This document shows positions 26,415 through 41,800 of a DNA stretch of 64,000 nucleotides, piece by piece. Location: the NCBI GenBank assembly GCA_020634245.1, contig JACKCC010000022.1:56048-120047 (forward strand), read 5' to 3'. Each line of letters starts with the position of its first letter. Within the stretch, counting starts at the first letter, position 1. The position numbers were made by a program, and so were the translations under genes. The stretch comes from Ardenticatenaceae bacterium (GTDB lineage Bacteria; Chloroflexota; Anaerolineae; Promineifilales; Promineifilaceae). The notes under the pieces are model-generated. The model did not search any database and was not told the origin of the DNA. It worked only from the letters and a program-made list of their open reading frames with translations.

Positions 26415-26809
26415 GATTTGCCTCTCAAAAGTAATATTCTGAATCTAAATGATCACACAAGATGGCCGAAATATCAACAGGAAACGGCCGTTTTTCAACT
26501 CGTGCTATTCAAAGTCTCCGTGCCAGCCTGCGAAAGATGTTGAAGCCACCGAATCTAATTCAATGTTAGATTGTGTTACCTTTTTCCCAAAGACAGCGTT
26601 GATAAAACAAATTACTATTTTACTGACATTAGAGATTGATGAGTGAGATCGTTCAGCAGAATCTTTGATGTAACGGGCATCACACTGTTTTTACAAGCGC
26701 CGCTCTGTAAAAGACAGTTTTGGGGAACCCCGGTTGAAATTGAAGTTAGCCCATTCCAGCCTGTTTCATATTGTCCGCCACAGGCTCTCTGTCTTTGAAG
26801 GAAAATCAA
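26415..26809. other. 395-nt intergenic region before the giant surface-protein gene
   Basis: This gap between divergent malQ and the giant gene should hold both promoters, but I see no good -35/-10 pair. It has one ACGGCCGT near 26484 and a small hairpin (26685-26695 with 26706-26717) about 95 nt before the giant gene's start. No ORF or RNA gene is convincing. Confidence 0.5.
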
Positions 26810-29800
26810 ATGAATAATAAATTCAAACGCCTGTTCATTACGCTTTTGTTAGGTATTGGCCTGGTTATTTTTTTGTTGCAGTCTGTCGTACTTTTACCTG
26901 TAAAAGCCCAAACAGACCCTTGCAGCGGAAACGAACAAGCCAATGGTGCAGTTCCTGAGTGTAATGGCGAGCAGAGAGGCGCTTCTGGAATTTCCTCCCT
27001 GGCCTGGTTACAACAACAAATTACGGCCGATAAGACGCCCCGGCCCGAACAAGCGTTGGCGGATGCTTACCAGCGCATCCTGGATGCCGGTGCATATGAT
27101 TTCACGGCTGAAAGTCAGCAAACGCTGCTGCCCCGCCCGTTGCCGGAGATGATTGGGCAAACCGACCAGCGTCTGGATGCGCACATTGATGGCGAAGTGA
27201 CGCTGCCGGACGAAACGCTGTTGAGTTTAAGCATTGATGGTCTGGGATTGGATCCAACGCCGGTTTCTGTCCTGCAAGAAGGCGGCAACAGTTACTATTT
27301 GCAGGAAGGCGAAAAGATTCCCTTTGACAATCCGTTAGGTATCACATCGCCCAGCGGCGATTATTTGAGTTATCTGGCCGCGGCCGAAAATGTACAGCTT
27401 TGTGAATCGGATGATGCGCCGTTTGCAACGGCCGTATCCTGCTACACGTACGATATCAACGGCCAACGCTACGCCGAGCATGTCCGTGACCAGATGCAGG
27501 CCCAGTTGGCCAGCAGTCCGGCGGCCCCGCCGCCCGGTGTCGAGTACGAACTGGCCCCATCACCGGTTCTGACCAGCATGAGCGGTGCCGGCCGGGTGTG
27601 GCTTGACGAAAATGGGCTGCCGCTGCGGCAGGCCGTAGACATGAGCCTGCCAGAATTAAATGATTATTACGATGCCGATGTCCGCCTGGTGGTCGATTAT
27701 CATTTTGACGCTGATGCGGTAACGGCCGTAAAAGCCGCCCAACCTCTGGCCACATTCCTCTCAATCCCTCTGCCTTCACCAGAAACAGTAGTCAATCAGG
27801 TTGAAGAATCACTCCCCAATACTGTCGTTTTCCTTTTAGTCATCGTTATTATTGCGCTATTCGTCATTTGGCACCGCCGCCGCTGGATGTACAGTTTCTT
27901 TGCCATCAGCCTGAGCTTATTGATGGTGTTGACGCCGCTGCTGCAAATACTCAGCCTCATCACCTACGATAAACGCCGGGCCTACGCTGCTGCATCCACG
28001 GTCACACTGACCGACATTGTGGAACAAGCGGTATCAGAAACCAGTGCGCCCACGACAACCAATGCTGGCCTGGAAACAACAACGGCCGCAGTCCAGCCAT
28101 ACCAGCCTGACATCTACTGCGGCATGGGCAGCAACAGCGATCGTGACGGCGACGGCCTGGCCGATGACGCCGAATACTGCTTGGGCACCGACCCCAACAT
28201 GGCCGACAGTGATTATGATGGTGTCAACGACGGCGTAGAGGTTGCTGGATTTACGTTTAACAATAAAACCTGGTACAGCGACCCCATGAATGCCGACTCG
28301 AATATGGACGGCCGTAGCGATGGCGACGAGTGGATGCAAGATAACATCACCACCACCTGGGATCTCGATCAAGACTTACTGCCGAATGTGTGGGATAACG
28401 ACGACGACGGCGATGGTGTGGCCGATAAACGTGACCTTTCACCCGCTTCCTTTACCAATTATTTCCTCAATCCCGATTACGATGGCCAGCCCATCACCGA
28501 TACCTTCAATTTTAACATTACCGGCCAATACAACGGGTACGTTTATGTCGACATGCAGGTGCAGCCCGAAAATCTCAGTCACCTGCGTTATGGCATGACC
28601 CCACTGGATTGGGGGTACGACGCGAAAGGGCAGATTCAAGACCTGGACGATTCAGCCAACGACATCCGCCTTATTCCCATGCTGTCTGTTGAAGCCAATG
28701 CCGTCCCTAACGGCGACCTGTCCAATGATTATCACGTGACGGTCATGCAGGATACTGATACGGATGGTTACAGGCAAATGCTGCTGCCGCTGGCGCTGGT
28801 GGGAACGGGCGGGGCATCGGAGGCCTTTGCCCTGCGTATGGCTTATGGCCCCGAAACGCTGGCCACGCTGCCACAGGCCGGTATTCGCTGGCGGAATGCG
28901 CAAATTGTCTGGCTGGTGCAAGGCAAGATCGACAGCCAAAATTCCAATGGTGACATCACCACCAAAGATCAACCGGTTCACATGTATTATGAGCCGGCTA
29001 CGCGGCTGACTGGCTGGCTGGTTACCAAAAGCGGCCAGTTTAACAGCGCCATTTTGGGTACGCCCGACATGCCCGCCGACGACCGGCAATTATTCCAACT
29101 TTTGTTTGGACTCAGCGGCTCATATTTGCAGTACCCGCAGGTGACGTTATCGGAGATCGTTGCCCGGTTTAGCGGGGCTAACACCCCCATTGCCGAAAAA
29201 TGGGGTGTCACCACCACCGTCAAGATCGATGTCCCTATCACGCCTTATGCCCATTTTGAGGCGGGCACAAAGGATTTGAATAATCGTGTCAAAACTTTCG
29301 TGACGAATAACTATTCGTTGGACCAAAACAATGTGATGATCATCGCCAGTGAATCCAATATGGGGCTTTTCGGCCAGGATGATTTGGACAGCTTCAATCC
29401 CAATTTGAATGCGCTGGGTGTTAATCTAAATGATGTCTACCTGATTGCCCAACGGTCGCTGGAACTGCACATGCGCAAAGGCTGGGACGTGGTAGCCAAT
29501 GCTGATTTCTCAACGGCCGTTTCCAACCGTATTGACAGCGCCGCCAAAACCGCCAAACTGAACCTGCAAGATCAATACCCAGGCATAACCTCCGATCAGC
29601 TTTCGGCCCTCACCCTGGGATTTTACGAGACGTGGCAGTACGGCCGTAACAGCATGATGAATATTGACGGCGTTAATATTTCAGACGGAACCAACTCCGA
29701 TCAGGCACTTTACGAGCGCTATTACCTGACACCGCTTAACAAATTTAACGATCCGGCCAATATGAGCACCCTACCCGGTTACCTGGTGGAGGTAGGCAAT

Positions 29801-32800
29801 TTTGCTCAAAAGGGAAGCGGCCTCATCTTTAGCGGCGGTCCGGCGCAGGCTTACCGCTATTTGCAGGCCAATGCTCAGGAAGCGCGGGACATGGGTTTTT
29901 CGGCCAGCCTGGCCAACTTCATCAACCACGTCGATCAAGCAATTGTTTCCATCCAGGGAACGGCCGATGTTAAGGATGGCCGAAACTGGGCCGAGAAACT
30001 CGCTGCATCGACCTGGTATACGCATTCTAAAAGCATTGCCATGAATGCCATAGCTTCAGCTGATACCGCATATGATACAGTTGATGCAATTAAAAAGGCG
30101 ACTAAAGGGGTAACAGGCACGATCAAACAGGCTAAGACGGCTTTAAGTGCCCTCAAAAAGACAGCAACCTCACTGAAGCAAGTATCCAAAGTTGGAATTG
30201 CCTTACTGATATTAGATATTGCCGTACAAATTGGGATGTTTATTGCTACCGGCGACTTTTCGCCGGGCGCAATTGCCGGTTTACTGGCCGGTATCTTGCT
30301 TTCGATAATGTTGTTCATTATCGCCCTAAATCCGATAGGTGCGATTATCGTGGCTATTGTGGGCATCGTCGATCTTATTTTGATGCTTGTTGGTTTGGGG
30401 GATTATGCAATTTCCGGCTATGTTACCAAATTTATGGCCCTCAGCTTTTATTCTTCAGCCGCTTTATCCCGGCTGAAATCCGACTCGATCGCATTCACAG
30501 ATCGAGAGACTGGTTTAGCCGATGAAAATATGGGATACATGGTCGGCAATCGTTTTGAAGTTTCTGACCAATTCAAGGCGGTGCTCGAAATACCCAAATC
30601 CGATTGGTCAGATGACTTTGCTTTTACCCGTCTCAAACAAGAGGTTGCCAAGTGGGGCGGCATCAGCACAAAATATTTGTATCAAAGCTGGGCCTGTGCT
30701 GAGTTTACTGTAACGGGTTGGGACACATTGAGATTTATTGGCACGACCTGCCCTAATCTAGAGATGGGTTATGACCCCACTTACACACCTAGCAAAGAAT
30801 CGGTTGGCTTCCAAAATCCTTTGAGCGGCGAAATCCTCTTCCATAAATCAGGAGCGAACCTGGCCCTTAATATCAACACAAAAATCACGGCCAGAACGTA
30901 CAACCTGAATGGCGGTATCGTTAATATTTTCACATCGGGCAGTATGATGTCTTTCGATCCCTTCACGCTGACACTGCCAGATGATATGGAGGATGAGGAC
31001 AAGGCCGATTGGAAACCACAAACAATATATCTGGATATTTTGCCATTCTCGATTGACGAGTTTTGGACGTGGAGCAGTAAGGAAAACGGTCGTATCCTGA
31101 CCAACTTTGATCCTGACGGTGACGGCATGACCACCAAAGACGAGATCAACGCCCGTCTCGGCTCCAACGCGTATTACACATTAAATAATGCTGTGGGATC
31201 GGCCGTTTTCAGTTATGATTTCAACAACCTGGATCAACTGCTCGCTGCCTGGGAAACCGAATTCAACGGCACGACAGTAGAACAAACTTTAATCAATTTA
31301 GGTAAATGCCCCACCGGAACCAACTGGTCTAATTTATGTGATACCAAAACCACGGTCTTCTGGCTGACCAGTGACAGTGATGGTGATGGCCTATCCGATA
31401 AATTTGAGTATGACAACGTTGGCAAACTGGGTACAAACTTCGCTGATAGCGACAGCGACAACGATGGCCTTAGTGATGGGTTTGAATACCAAATTGGCAC
31501 CAGCATCAACATTACAGACACTGACGGCGACGGTCTGACCGATGACGTTGAAGTCTACCATCCAACCGCAAATGGTACCTGGGAAGGTGGTTACGTCATT
31601 CAACTGCCTGCCTATGGAGCGGTAGGGCCAAACGGCCGTGACACCATCAACGTCCGCGTTTTCTCCGACCCGCGCAGCAAAGATACCGACGGCGACGGCC
31701 TTGACGACGCTGCTGAAAAAGAAAGCGGTACCAGTCCCACAGCCTACAACCGAGCGCCGCGCGTTACCTTAACCGGACAGCCCTGGGCGGTTAGCCCATC
31801 AGGAGTTGGTGCAGTTTACGTTGCTCCTGGCGACGCGGTGACGTTGACCTCAAGGCTGGAAGTGCTCCCGCCCTATACGGTGACGGAAATGCTATCCCTG
31901 CAGATGCCATCCAATGCGATTTATTTCGCTACCACTCCCGGACTGAACGGATCGCGCAGCGTACCTAACACTGGTGTAACGCTCCGGCCAGAATGGGATT
32001 TTGCTAATAATGTTGCGCAGCCCTGGGAATATTTGTACGCAACAACTAAAGCCTGGAGCGCCTACTCGTTGAGTTATTCGCAGGTCGGTACGGCCACACT
32101 GCGGCTTCCCTTTGGGAAGAATAATGCGGTTCAAGAGTCTTCTGTACCCATTGTGGTTGATGCCGACAATCCGACGTTTGGCTTGATGACCCCGGCGCAT
32201 GGCGAATTAATCGGCGGCGGTGTCAGCCATTACGTCATGGGTGGCTCTTCAGCCGACCGGACATCGTGGGTGGATCATATCGATTTGTCCATTCCCGGCA
32301 GTGGAAACGTTACTCTCACCGATACGCTCAATCTCAGCCCCTGGGCGTATACCTGGCAACTGCCGAGTGATGGGATTTACACGGTGTACGGCCGTTCCAC
32401 CGATTACGTTGGCCATACTTCCACGCAAGACTCAATCCAGGTCATGATCGACAACACCGCCCCCAGCGTGAACGTGAATCTGGTTGACGGAACCGTTTAC
32501 GGCCCGCCGCAAAACAGCGACGTTATCACCATCACCCTTAACGGTTCGGCCAGTGAAAACTACTCCGGCCTGACCCGCGTTCAAATTAGTACCGACGAAG
32601 GCCCCTGGCGCGAAGTGTGGACGCAAGAGACGGCTACCGTCACCAACACCACTTACACCAACTTTGGCGGCCCCTTTGGCCAGCGGGCCACCGGCGCCAC
32701 CTGGAACGCCGAATGGACGCTGCCCAACATCGAATCGGTGCAGGGCTATCACAGTCTGCGTGTCCGTGCCTTTGATGTGGCCGGCAACTGGCCCGCCTAC

Positions 32801-35800
32801 ATTGAACGCACCATCATCATCGACGTACTGCCGCCCACCGACGATCTGGTCAACCGGGCCTACCTCAACGAATATCCGCACGTTCCTGCCAATGAAGTTC
32901 ACACCTTTAGCGGTGTGGTCAACGATGTCGGCAACGTGCCCCAGCCCTCACGTCCGGTAGAACTGGCCGGTAATTTGGACAGCATCAACGATGCCACTAT
33001 CTGGCTGGGCCTGGATAACATCAACGAAAACAATGCCGATGTGAATGTGGCCTGGATTGGCGACTTCAACGGTGACCGTCGTGGTGATTTGCTCGTCGGC
33101 TTACCCGCTTCTGCGGATGGTGCGGGGCGGGTGGCTGTGGTATACGGCCGTGCCGGTAACTGGCCCGTCCCCAACGAACAAGAAATGCTGGCCGACTCCC
33201 GAACCTCCTTCATCGGTCTGCCCGGCGCGGGCATTGGCCTGCAAGCCAAAGCCGCCGGCGACGTCAACGGCGACGGCATGGCCGATCTGATCATTGGCGA
33301 TGCCGTTAACAACCGCGTCTATCTCATTCTGGGCAGCCCCAAATATCTGGGCAGCAGCCTGCTGCTTGATGGCCCCATCGGCTACAACGTGCGCTCCTTG
33401 CAAGTGCCCAATGGCCAGCAAATTGGCCACAACCTGGGCGCAGCGGGGGATGTCAACGGCGACGGCTACGATGATTTGCTCATCGGTGTGACCGGCAGCC
33501 TCGACGCCGCCTACCTGTTGTTAGGGCAGCCCAATCCCATCTGGGAATCAGACGACATTGACCAACATGCTGCCGCCCGAATTATGGGTGCGGGTACGGC
33601 CGTACTCGCTGCTGCCGGTGATCTGGATGGCGATTTCCGTGACGAGTTCATCGTCGGTATCAACAACACCCTGTACCTGTTTGCCGGTAGAGGCACCTAT
33701 GCGCCCCGCGCCGGTTCCTATCTTTACCTGACCAGCAGCCCGGTGGCCAGCTTCAGCAGCGCCGATGCCCTGCCTACTTCTGCTGCCCTCGGCGACGTCA
33801 ACGGTGATAATCTGGGTGACTTCATCTACAGCGATGGCAGCAGCCAACATCTCGTTTATGGCGACGCCGCGCTTAGTGATGGTTCCTGGTCAACTGCCGC
33901 CTACAATCTGGGCGCAGGCTTCCTGGCCGCTCCTGGCGACGTAGATAACGATGGTTTGGCCGATATTCTGATTGGCGGAAACGGCAGCGCCTACTTGATT
34001 TTGGGCAGCGACGCCGGTACGGTGCAGTCTACCATTAGTGGCGTTGTTAATGCGGCCTCTGTCTCCTACGCTGCTGGAGCCGACCTGAACAGCGACGGTT
34101 CCTCCGACCTGCTGCTGGTGCCTACCGCAGCCAGTGCCCAGGCCGCCGCTACCACCTCGGACAATACCGCTGATTTGCCGCTGACCTGGGTGCCACGCCT
34201 GTCCGAACAAACCCTGGATACCTTTGTCGGCAGCAACAATTGGCCGCCGGTGGCTTCCACCGATGCTTACGTCAATGGCGATGGTGTCTGTCATGGTTTA
34301 ACACCTTGTTACCCAACGATTCAAGCCGCAGTTGATGTTCGATATGGCGGCGACCTCATCATTGTTCAACCCGGCGTGTACAACAGCTTCATTGTTGACG
34401 GCAATGTGCGCAATTACAACAACTTGACCATTCGCGGTATCAATACAGACGCCGTATTTGTAGATGCCAACGGCAGTAGCTATGCGGCGCTCATTCGCAA
34501 TGCCGCCAGCGTTCATCTGGAACAAATGACCTTGCGCAACGCCAGCTACGGCGTGCAGCTCGACGATGCCGGTGTAGGTGGACACAAGAGCAATCAACTA
34601 ACGAATCGTACCATTCTGGATCACCTGCTTATTTATGATGCCAGCGCTTACGACATTTATATAGACCGCAGCAGCACCGTCACCGTCTCTAACAGCACGC
34701 TAGTGAGAGCAGGCAATCACGTCGGGGTTGATATGTCTGGCCCATTTGATGCCACGGTGGATGCTGGCTGGCAGGCAGAACCCAATACCCCGGACGCTTT
34801 TTACGATGGCGGCGGTCTGGCTGCATTCGACGATATTATTCTCTACTGCACCGGCGGCGGCGGCCGTTCCTGCAAATGGAAACACGCGCAAGATGCTAAT
34901 TGGTTTATTCCGTGGGCGCCGCCTGATGATTTGGAACCAGGTAGCACCCTGGCGGCTGGCAGCGATGGCCAATTTTATGTTGTGGCCGCCCCGGGCTGGA
35001 GCGATGTGGACGCCGCGCCAGAACAAATTGTCACCATTTGGAGTGAAGGCCTGACTGTCAGCCAGATTGACGGACATTTGCTGGCAGTTCCCCAACTTGG
35101 ACAGGGATTCTTCGAATGGAACGGCAGCAGTTGGGACTCATATAGCGATAGCAACGTTCCAAATACCAATTATCAAGCCATTGCCGAAAATCCAACAAAT
35201 GGAGACGTGGCCATTGCCGCTGCATGGTATGGTGTGTTTATTTGGGATGGGATTCAATTTACCAACATCGTAACAGACAATATCGTCTCATTGGTTTATG
35301 ATTCTCAAGGCAACCTCTTCGCTCCCAAACGTACAATTGGCAACATTTCTTTAGAAAAATATGATGGCAGTCAGTGGACCAAAATTGCGGATTTGGATTC
35401 AGATCCAGTGATGACAGTTGATGATCAAAACTCTATTTATGTCGCTGATGGTTCCAGCATGTTTCGTCATGATGGCAGTACGAATTGGTATATACCCAGT
35501 GTAGGTAGCATCACCAACACTGTTAGATCGCTTGCTTACGACGAAACCATCGATAAATTGTTTGCCTGTACTGTGTCAGGAATCGCCCGTTATGATAACG
35601 GTTCCTGGACCATGCTGCCTCCGGTAACAACAGGCGCTGGCACATCCTCTGTTGGCTCTTGTGATGATTTAACTTACAGTGGACAGATTTTCGCCAGTGG
35701 CGAATGGCACGAAGAGACACCTGAGGGCGATCTGGAAATCAATTTGGCTAGTTGGAACGACTTTGATGGACAATGGTATCCAATTGGAACCAATGAGCTT

Positions 35801-38800
35801 TGTGTATCGGGTGAACCTCAATGGTGTTCGGTGGATAGTATGGCCGGTGGCAAGCATGGCATTTTTATTGCAGGAAGAGACTTTTATGATTTGGGGGACG
35901 ATGATTACGCTACTTCGTATCAAAAGATAGCCCACTACCACTTTTCCACGAGTGTGTACAGCACGACTCTTAATGCTTGGGCGACAGTGGCATCTCCGCC
36001 CGTTGTTGGGTCGGGTGCAAGCATGGCCGGTAATAACGATGGCAAATTGGCATTAATTGCCGGCAACGGCACTGACCGTGTTTACACATACGACATCGTC
36101 ACAGACAAATGGGATAGTAATGATACGCTGGAAACAGACGGCGTACGAACCCCAATCACCGTTACTGCTAGCGCTATGACATTTGATGGCAATTGGCTGT
36201 ACGCTATTATGGATGGCGGCGAGTTTTGCAGCTCCGGTGATGGCCGGTATTGGTCTTGTTACAGCGAGGGTGACATTGACGAAAGTACAATGGGTACTAT
36301 CGATGGTGGCGTCTCGTTAACGTATGATCCCAAATTTGATACCTTCTATGCTTTTACCGGTGGCAATGGCAGCAATATGCTCCGCTATAACACTCAGAGC
36401 AATACATGGGAACTGCTGCCTTCGGAACGCTTTACCCCCAGCCCGATTAAACCTGGTGCGGGACTTGTCTTTATCCCCGGCGAAGAAGGAAATTCGCTAT
36501 ACGCCGTAGAAGGCAATTACATAGGCTCTAATACAGGCTTTTGGCGTTATCCTGTTCCGGAACCAAACAAAATTGGTTTTGAAAACAGCGCTGTTGTTGT
36601 ACCTCCCGGAGGCACAACTGCCAATTGGCTTAATTTGACTGATCCTTTGCCGGAAGATTTTAACTTCCGAGTAGGGACAGGCAGCCTCTGGTTCAATAGT
36701 ACCGGCCTGCCCAATAACGGGGGTTACTTACCTAGAACGACAGCCGATCCCTTCCTTGATGCCAGCCATGACGTTTACCGTATGGGGCAGCCTGGTTACA
36801 CCGTCGGTTATCACACTTACACGGAACCGGTAACGGCGACGACGACTACCGGCATTCAGGCGGCTATCAACACTGGAGCCAACCAGGTCATCGTAAAGTC
36901 GGGTATCTATGAAGAAGATGTTTACCTGGTGAACGGCGTAGAGGTGATTGGCGCGAATCCGGACTGGACGATTATACGGCCGTTATTCGGCAGCACCGCC
37001 AACGCCCTCGTCCGATCCGCAGGCGCTACCGGAGCCTCATTTTCCCGCTTTACGCTGGATGGCGAAAACAGCGAGCTGGATGGCTTTGCTGTTACCGGCA
37101 ATGCTGCTAACGTGACCTTGCAACGGGCGCTCATCTATGACACCGGCACGGCCGTTACCATTGACGGTGTAGACAGCGACCTGGAAGTCGCTAACGTCAC
37201 GGCGGCTCATAGCAACAACGGTCTGGCAGCCACCAGCTGCGCTTCGATTGACGTGCGTAACTCGGTTTTTGCCTACCACAACGGAGCTGGCCTGAGCCAC
37301 GAAGGGTGTGCGGCCGTTCAACTACACACCTACAATCTCTACTGGGCCAACGCCAGCGATTTTGGCGGGGCCGCCGACGCCGGTGCGGCTGAATTGTTCC
37401 TTGATCCCAACTTTGTGGACGCGATGGATTACGATTTCCGCACCTATAACTACTCGCCGATTATCGATGCCGGTAATCCGACCGATCCGGCCCCGCCGGG
37501 AGCAGGCAGCCGAGCCGACATCGGCTACGTGGAACAGGGACGTATCAACTTCTACGTCGATGACAGCTACTGCGACATCTGCATCAATGACGGGTTGACC
37601 TGGCAGGTGGATGCGTTTGACACGATTCAGGATGCCCTGAATGCGGCCAATAACGCACTGCTTAATTTGAATCCCAGCTACGTTGATGTGCCCCAGTTGG
37701 TCGTCGGCGTGGCCCCCGGCACTTACCACGAGCAGGTTACACTGCCCAGCCATGTCCTGTTGATGGGCAGCGGCGCGGAAGTAACGACGCTGGATGGTGA
37801 TGGCGGCACGGCCGTTACCGCCAACGGTGTCACCAATTCCGGCATCCGTGATCTGACCATTACCAATGCCGATACGGCCGTACTCGTCACCGGCGCCAGC
37901 AATGCCATCGACATCCGCCACAACATCTTCACCAACAACACAACCGGGCTGCTGGTAACCGGCCGGGGTACAGCCGCCCTGGAATACAACACCCTGGTCA
38001 ATAACGGCACCGGCGTTGCCGCCGATGGGCCGGGCAGCTGGACCGTGATGATGCACAATATCATCGTCGGCTCCAACACCGGGGCCAGCGCCGGCAACAA
38101 CGGCCAAATCTTTACCGACTACAATCTTTACTACAACACGCTCGATTTTGTCGGGGCGACGACTGGCGGTAACGACATCACCGGGCAAAATCCGCTCTTT
38201 GCCGGTGGCGGCGCGCCGTACCGGTTGAGTGAAACCTCGCCTGCTGTTGACGCCGCGGCTTCCGACGCCATTGTGCCCGCAGGCGGCGGCGTGCTGGCTG
38301 ACCTGGGGTACAGCGAGCTGCTGGCCGCGCCTGTTACCTTGCTTTTGGGGCAGGAAAACCTCTCTACAGTGATGGGGAACTCTGGTGTCGCGGCGGTGGA
38401 ATATGGTGTGGTGACGGTGGCCGATCCGACAACGGCCGTTACCGCAACCTTACCCTCCACCTGGACATCCATCACCCTGGACAGCCCTGGCGAAACCTAC
38501 TCCTACTGGTCGGCCGATTACACGCCGCAAACAGAAGGGTTGCAGCGCTTCTACAGCCGGGCCACCGACATGGTCGGCAATCAGGAAGATGATCAACTGG
38601 ATTGGTACGACGGCTCCTTTGTCGTGGACAGCACGCCGCCGGTTGTGCAGTGGCTGCTGCCGCCCAACAGCGCATCGCTGCAATCGCCGCTGGAACTGCG
38701 GGCACAGGTCAGTGACTACGCCGCCGGTGAATTCAGTGTCGAAGAGAAGGACATTTACTTTGAAGTGAACGGCCAACGTTATCAAGCTTCCTGGGCCGCC

Positions 38801-41800
38801 GAACCCTGGAACGAGGATGCCGGTCAACCGCGCATCTTCCGGGCCTGGGTAGATTTGGCCGTTGACTCTTACAGCAGTGTCACGGCCGTTGCCGAAGACA
38901 AAGCCGGCAATGTGACCAGCGATTCCAGCCTCTCCTTCACCGTGACCGGCACAGCTGCCCCCGATAACACCGCTCCCAACCTGACTATCGCCCAGCCAGT
39001 TGATGGCAGTTGGGTGACGCGGATTGTGACATTTACCGGTACGGCCGTAGACAGCGGCAGCGGCATTGCCTTTGTCGAAGTCAGCGTGGATGGTGGCTCA
39101 ACCTGGCGGCCGGCCACAGTTTCCGGCAGCGATTGGTCGCTGGTCTGGGAAGGCCCCGAAGATGAGGCCTTTGTCAGCTACCCGGCATGGGTGCGGGCTA
39201 CCGACCACGCGGGCAATGTGACCAGCACCCCGCTGCAATTTACCATCGACGAAGTGGCTCCGGCCGGTTTACTGCCAATGACCTTTAACTTTGCTGAAGG
39301 CAGCCACTTTGATGCGGTGACCAATCTGGATATGAATTGGCAGCCGCCCATTGATGCCAGTGGCATTATGACCACACTCCTCACCGTAGACCAGATTTCG
39401 GACACGATTCCGCTGGATGTGGTGGTGGGGACAACGGCCGTTGCCAGCCTCAATGCTAACGGCGATTGGTATGCCCATCTGGCTGCCGTTGATGCTGCCG
39501 GTAATGCTGTCCTCTATCACTATGGTCCCTGGCATGTGGGCATTAATCAAGGCCTCGCCTTCGGCCAGCGGCAGCAGTCAATCATTATCGATGGCTATGT
39601 TGACGTAGCTAATAACGAATGGCAGCTTGCCACCGAATATCTCGATGATGACGAACGCACCATCGGCAGCCCTGTTACCTACAGCCCCGGTGACCAGCAG
39701 TCGTTCCTCACCACCTGGGATGCCAATAACATCTTTATGGCCTGGCGCGGCGCTTGGTGGACGCTGGATGGCGAACTGTGGATTTATATCAACAGCGGCG
39801 CGGGCGGCAGCAATCAGATGATTCAGCCGCTGGCCTCGGCGCCGGGTGCTGGTTTGCCCTTCGATGCCGATTATGCGGTACAAATCACCGATCCGTTAAC
39901 CGGAACGCTGTGGGAGTACAGCGGTGGTTGGCAAGTCTCGGTGCAGGATTGGGCTTTTGCCCAGGGCAGCAGCGGCGATACAGAAATTCGCCTGCCGCTG
40001 TTTGGCACCAGCAACCTGGAAACCCTGGCCTTTGGCCTCGGTGATGATGGCAATATCTGGGCCATCTTCCCGGCGACCAATGCCCTGAATCCTGTTGTTG
40101 CGGCAGCCCCGGCGCCTACATTGGCCGGTTTGGATGGAATTATGGCCGTTGCCCCCAGCGGTTGGCAGACATACCACTGGGATGACATCACTACGGTGAC
40201 CGACGTTGCTGCCAACCAGCCGCAAGCGGCCGGTCTGGAACTGAGCATGGCCAGCAATCCAACACCCATGGTCATGCCTGGTCCCAACAGCACCATCGAA
40301 TATGTCGTGCGGCTCACCAACCACGAAGATTCTACTCTGACTGGCAAACAAATTGCTTTCATCGCTATTCCCTTTGATGGTGTTATTCATGAGAGTATTG
40401 TTGGTGCTTCCTGCGCTACGACCAATCCATGGCAGTGTACATTGGATCCGCTGCCGCCGGGAGCCAGCACTATCACCCTGACTATGCGGCTGGCCTCCGA
40501 TCTGACCGGCATTGAGCAGGTGTCGATGTTTGCCATGCTGCAAGACAGTACCATTCCGCCGGAATTCAACACGCAAAGCGACATTCATCATTTGGCCGAC
40601 AGCCTGCCGCCAGAAGTGAGCCTGCTTTCAGCGCCATACGCCACCCTTGGTTCGCAAACCTTCTTTGGTACGGCCGATGATGGCAACGGTATTGGCGTGG
40701 ATTATGTGGAAGTGCGTCCGGCCGGCGGCAGTTGGCAGCGTGTCGAAGGCACATCGTTCTGGACGGCCGATCTGACAGTTTCGCCCTTCTCGCAGCACGG
40801 CGATGTATGGGAGTTCGAGGTGCGGGCCGTGGATTTGTACGGCCAGATGAGCGCTCCGCTGCTGGTGAGCTTTACCGTTGATTTGCTAGCGCCTGTCATC
40901 GCTCTGGACATACCGGCCGGTTTCAATGAGACCTTCAACGACGTAACCGGCACAGTGAACGATTCTCCGTCGGGCAGCGAAACCGTTCAACTCCTGGTTC
41001 AGATTGATGATCAACCCTGGCGCGAAGCGTCTATCTTTGCTCCCAATGATGTGGGTGAACAGACTTTCCTCTGGACGTGGAATACGCCGGCCGAAGATTA
41101 CATCAGCCACACGATGCAGATTCAGGCAGTAGATTTGATGGGCAATATGAGCAGCTTGGCCCAACCGCAAACGGTCTGGGTGGATAACGTTACCCCTGTC
41201 ATAACGGTGACCAATACGCTGACGCAAGTGGTAGTGCAGGATTACCGGCCGGGCGTTGGTGTTGGCGGCCCAGTGATCAGCGGGCAGGTTACCGATGGTG
41301 GCGGTCTGGCGCAGGTGCAGGTGTTTGTGGAATTGCCTGATGGTACGAGTTACCGGGAAACGGCCGTTCTCGCTAATGAACAATGGCAGTACACCCCCGT
41401 CCTGCAGTTGGTGGGCGACTACCGCCTGCGGGTCGAGGCACAGGATTTGCTGGGCAATGCGATAGCCAGCGAATACTACAATTTGAACGTCATTGCTGCG
41501 CCTGATTCCTACTACAATACCTTCTATACACAGGAGGACACGCCGCTCAGCTTTGAACCGTTGTTTAACGACCTGGACCTGGATGGCGATATTCTGAGTG
41601 TGGACGCGGTGGCCGAGCCGGAACATGGTACGGCCGTAATCAGCCCCACCACCTGGATCATCTACACGCCAACCCTCAACTTCAACGGCACTGACGTCTT
41701 TACCTACACCGCCAGCGACGGTGTGCTGACCGACACGGCGACAGTGACGATTACGGTTACGCCGGTCAATGACCCGCCGGTTATCGGCGGCAGCAATCCG

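Noticed and set aside
26640..26810. Cyclic-di-GMP (GEMM) riboswitch before the giant gene
   Set aside because: A hairpin is present but the conserved core bases could not be matched.
37322..38188. 288-codon minus-strand frame inside the giant gene
   Set aside because: It is antisense to beta-helix repeats of an intact gene and contains no credible start or domain.
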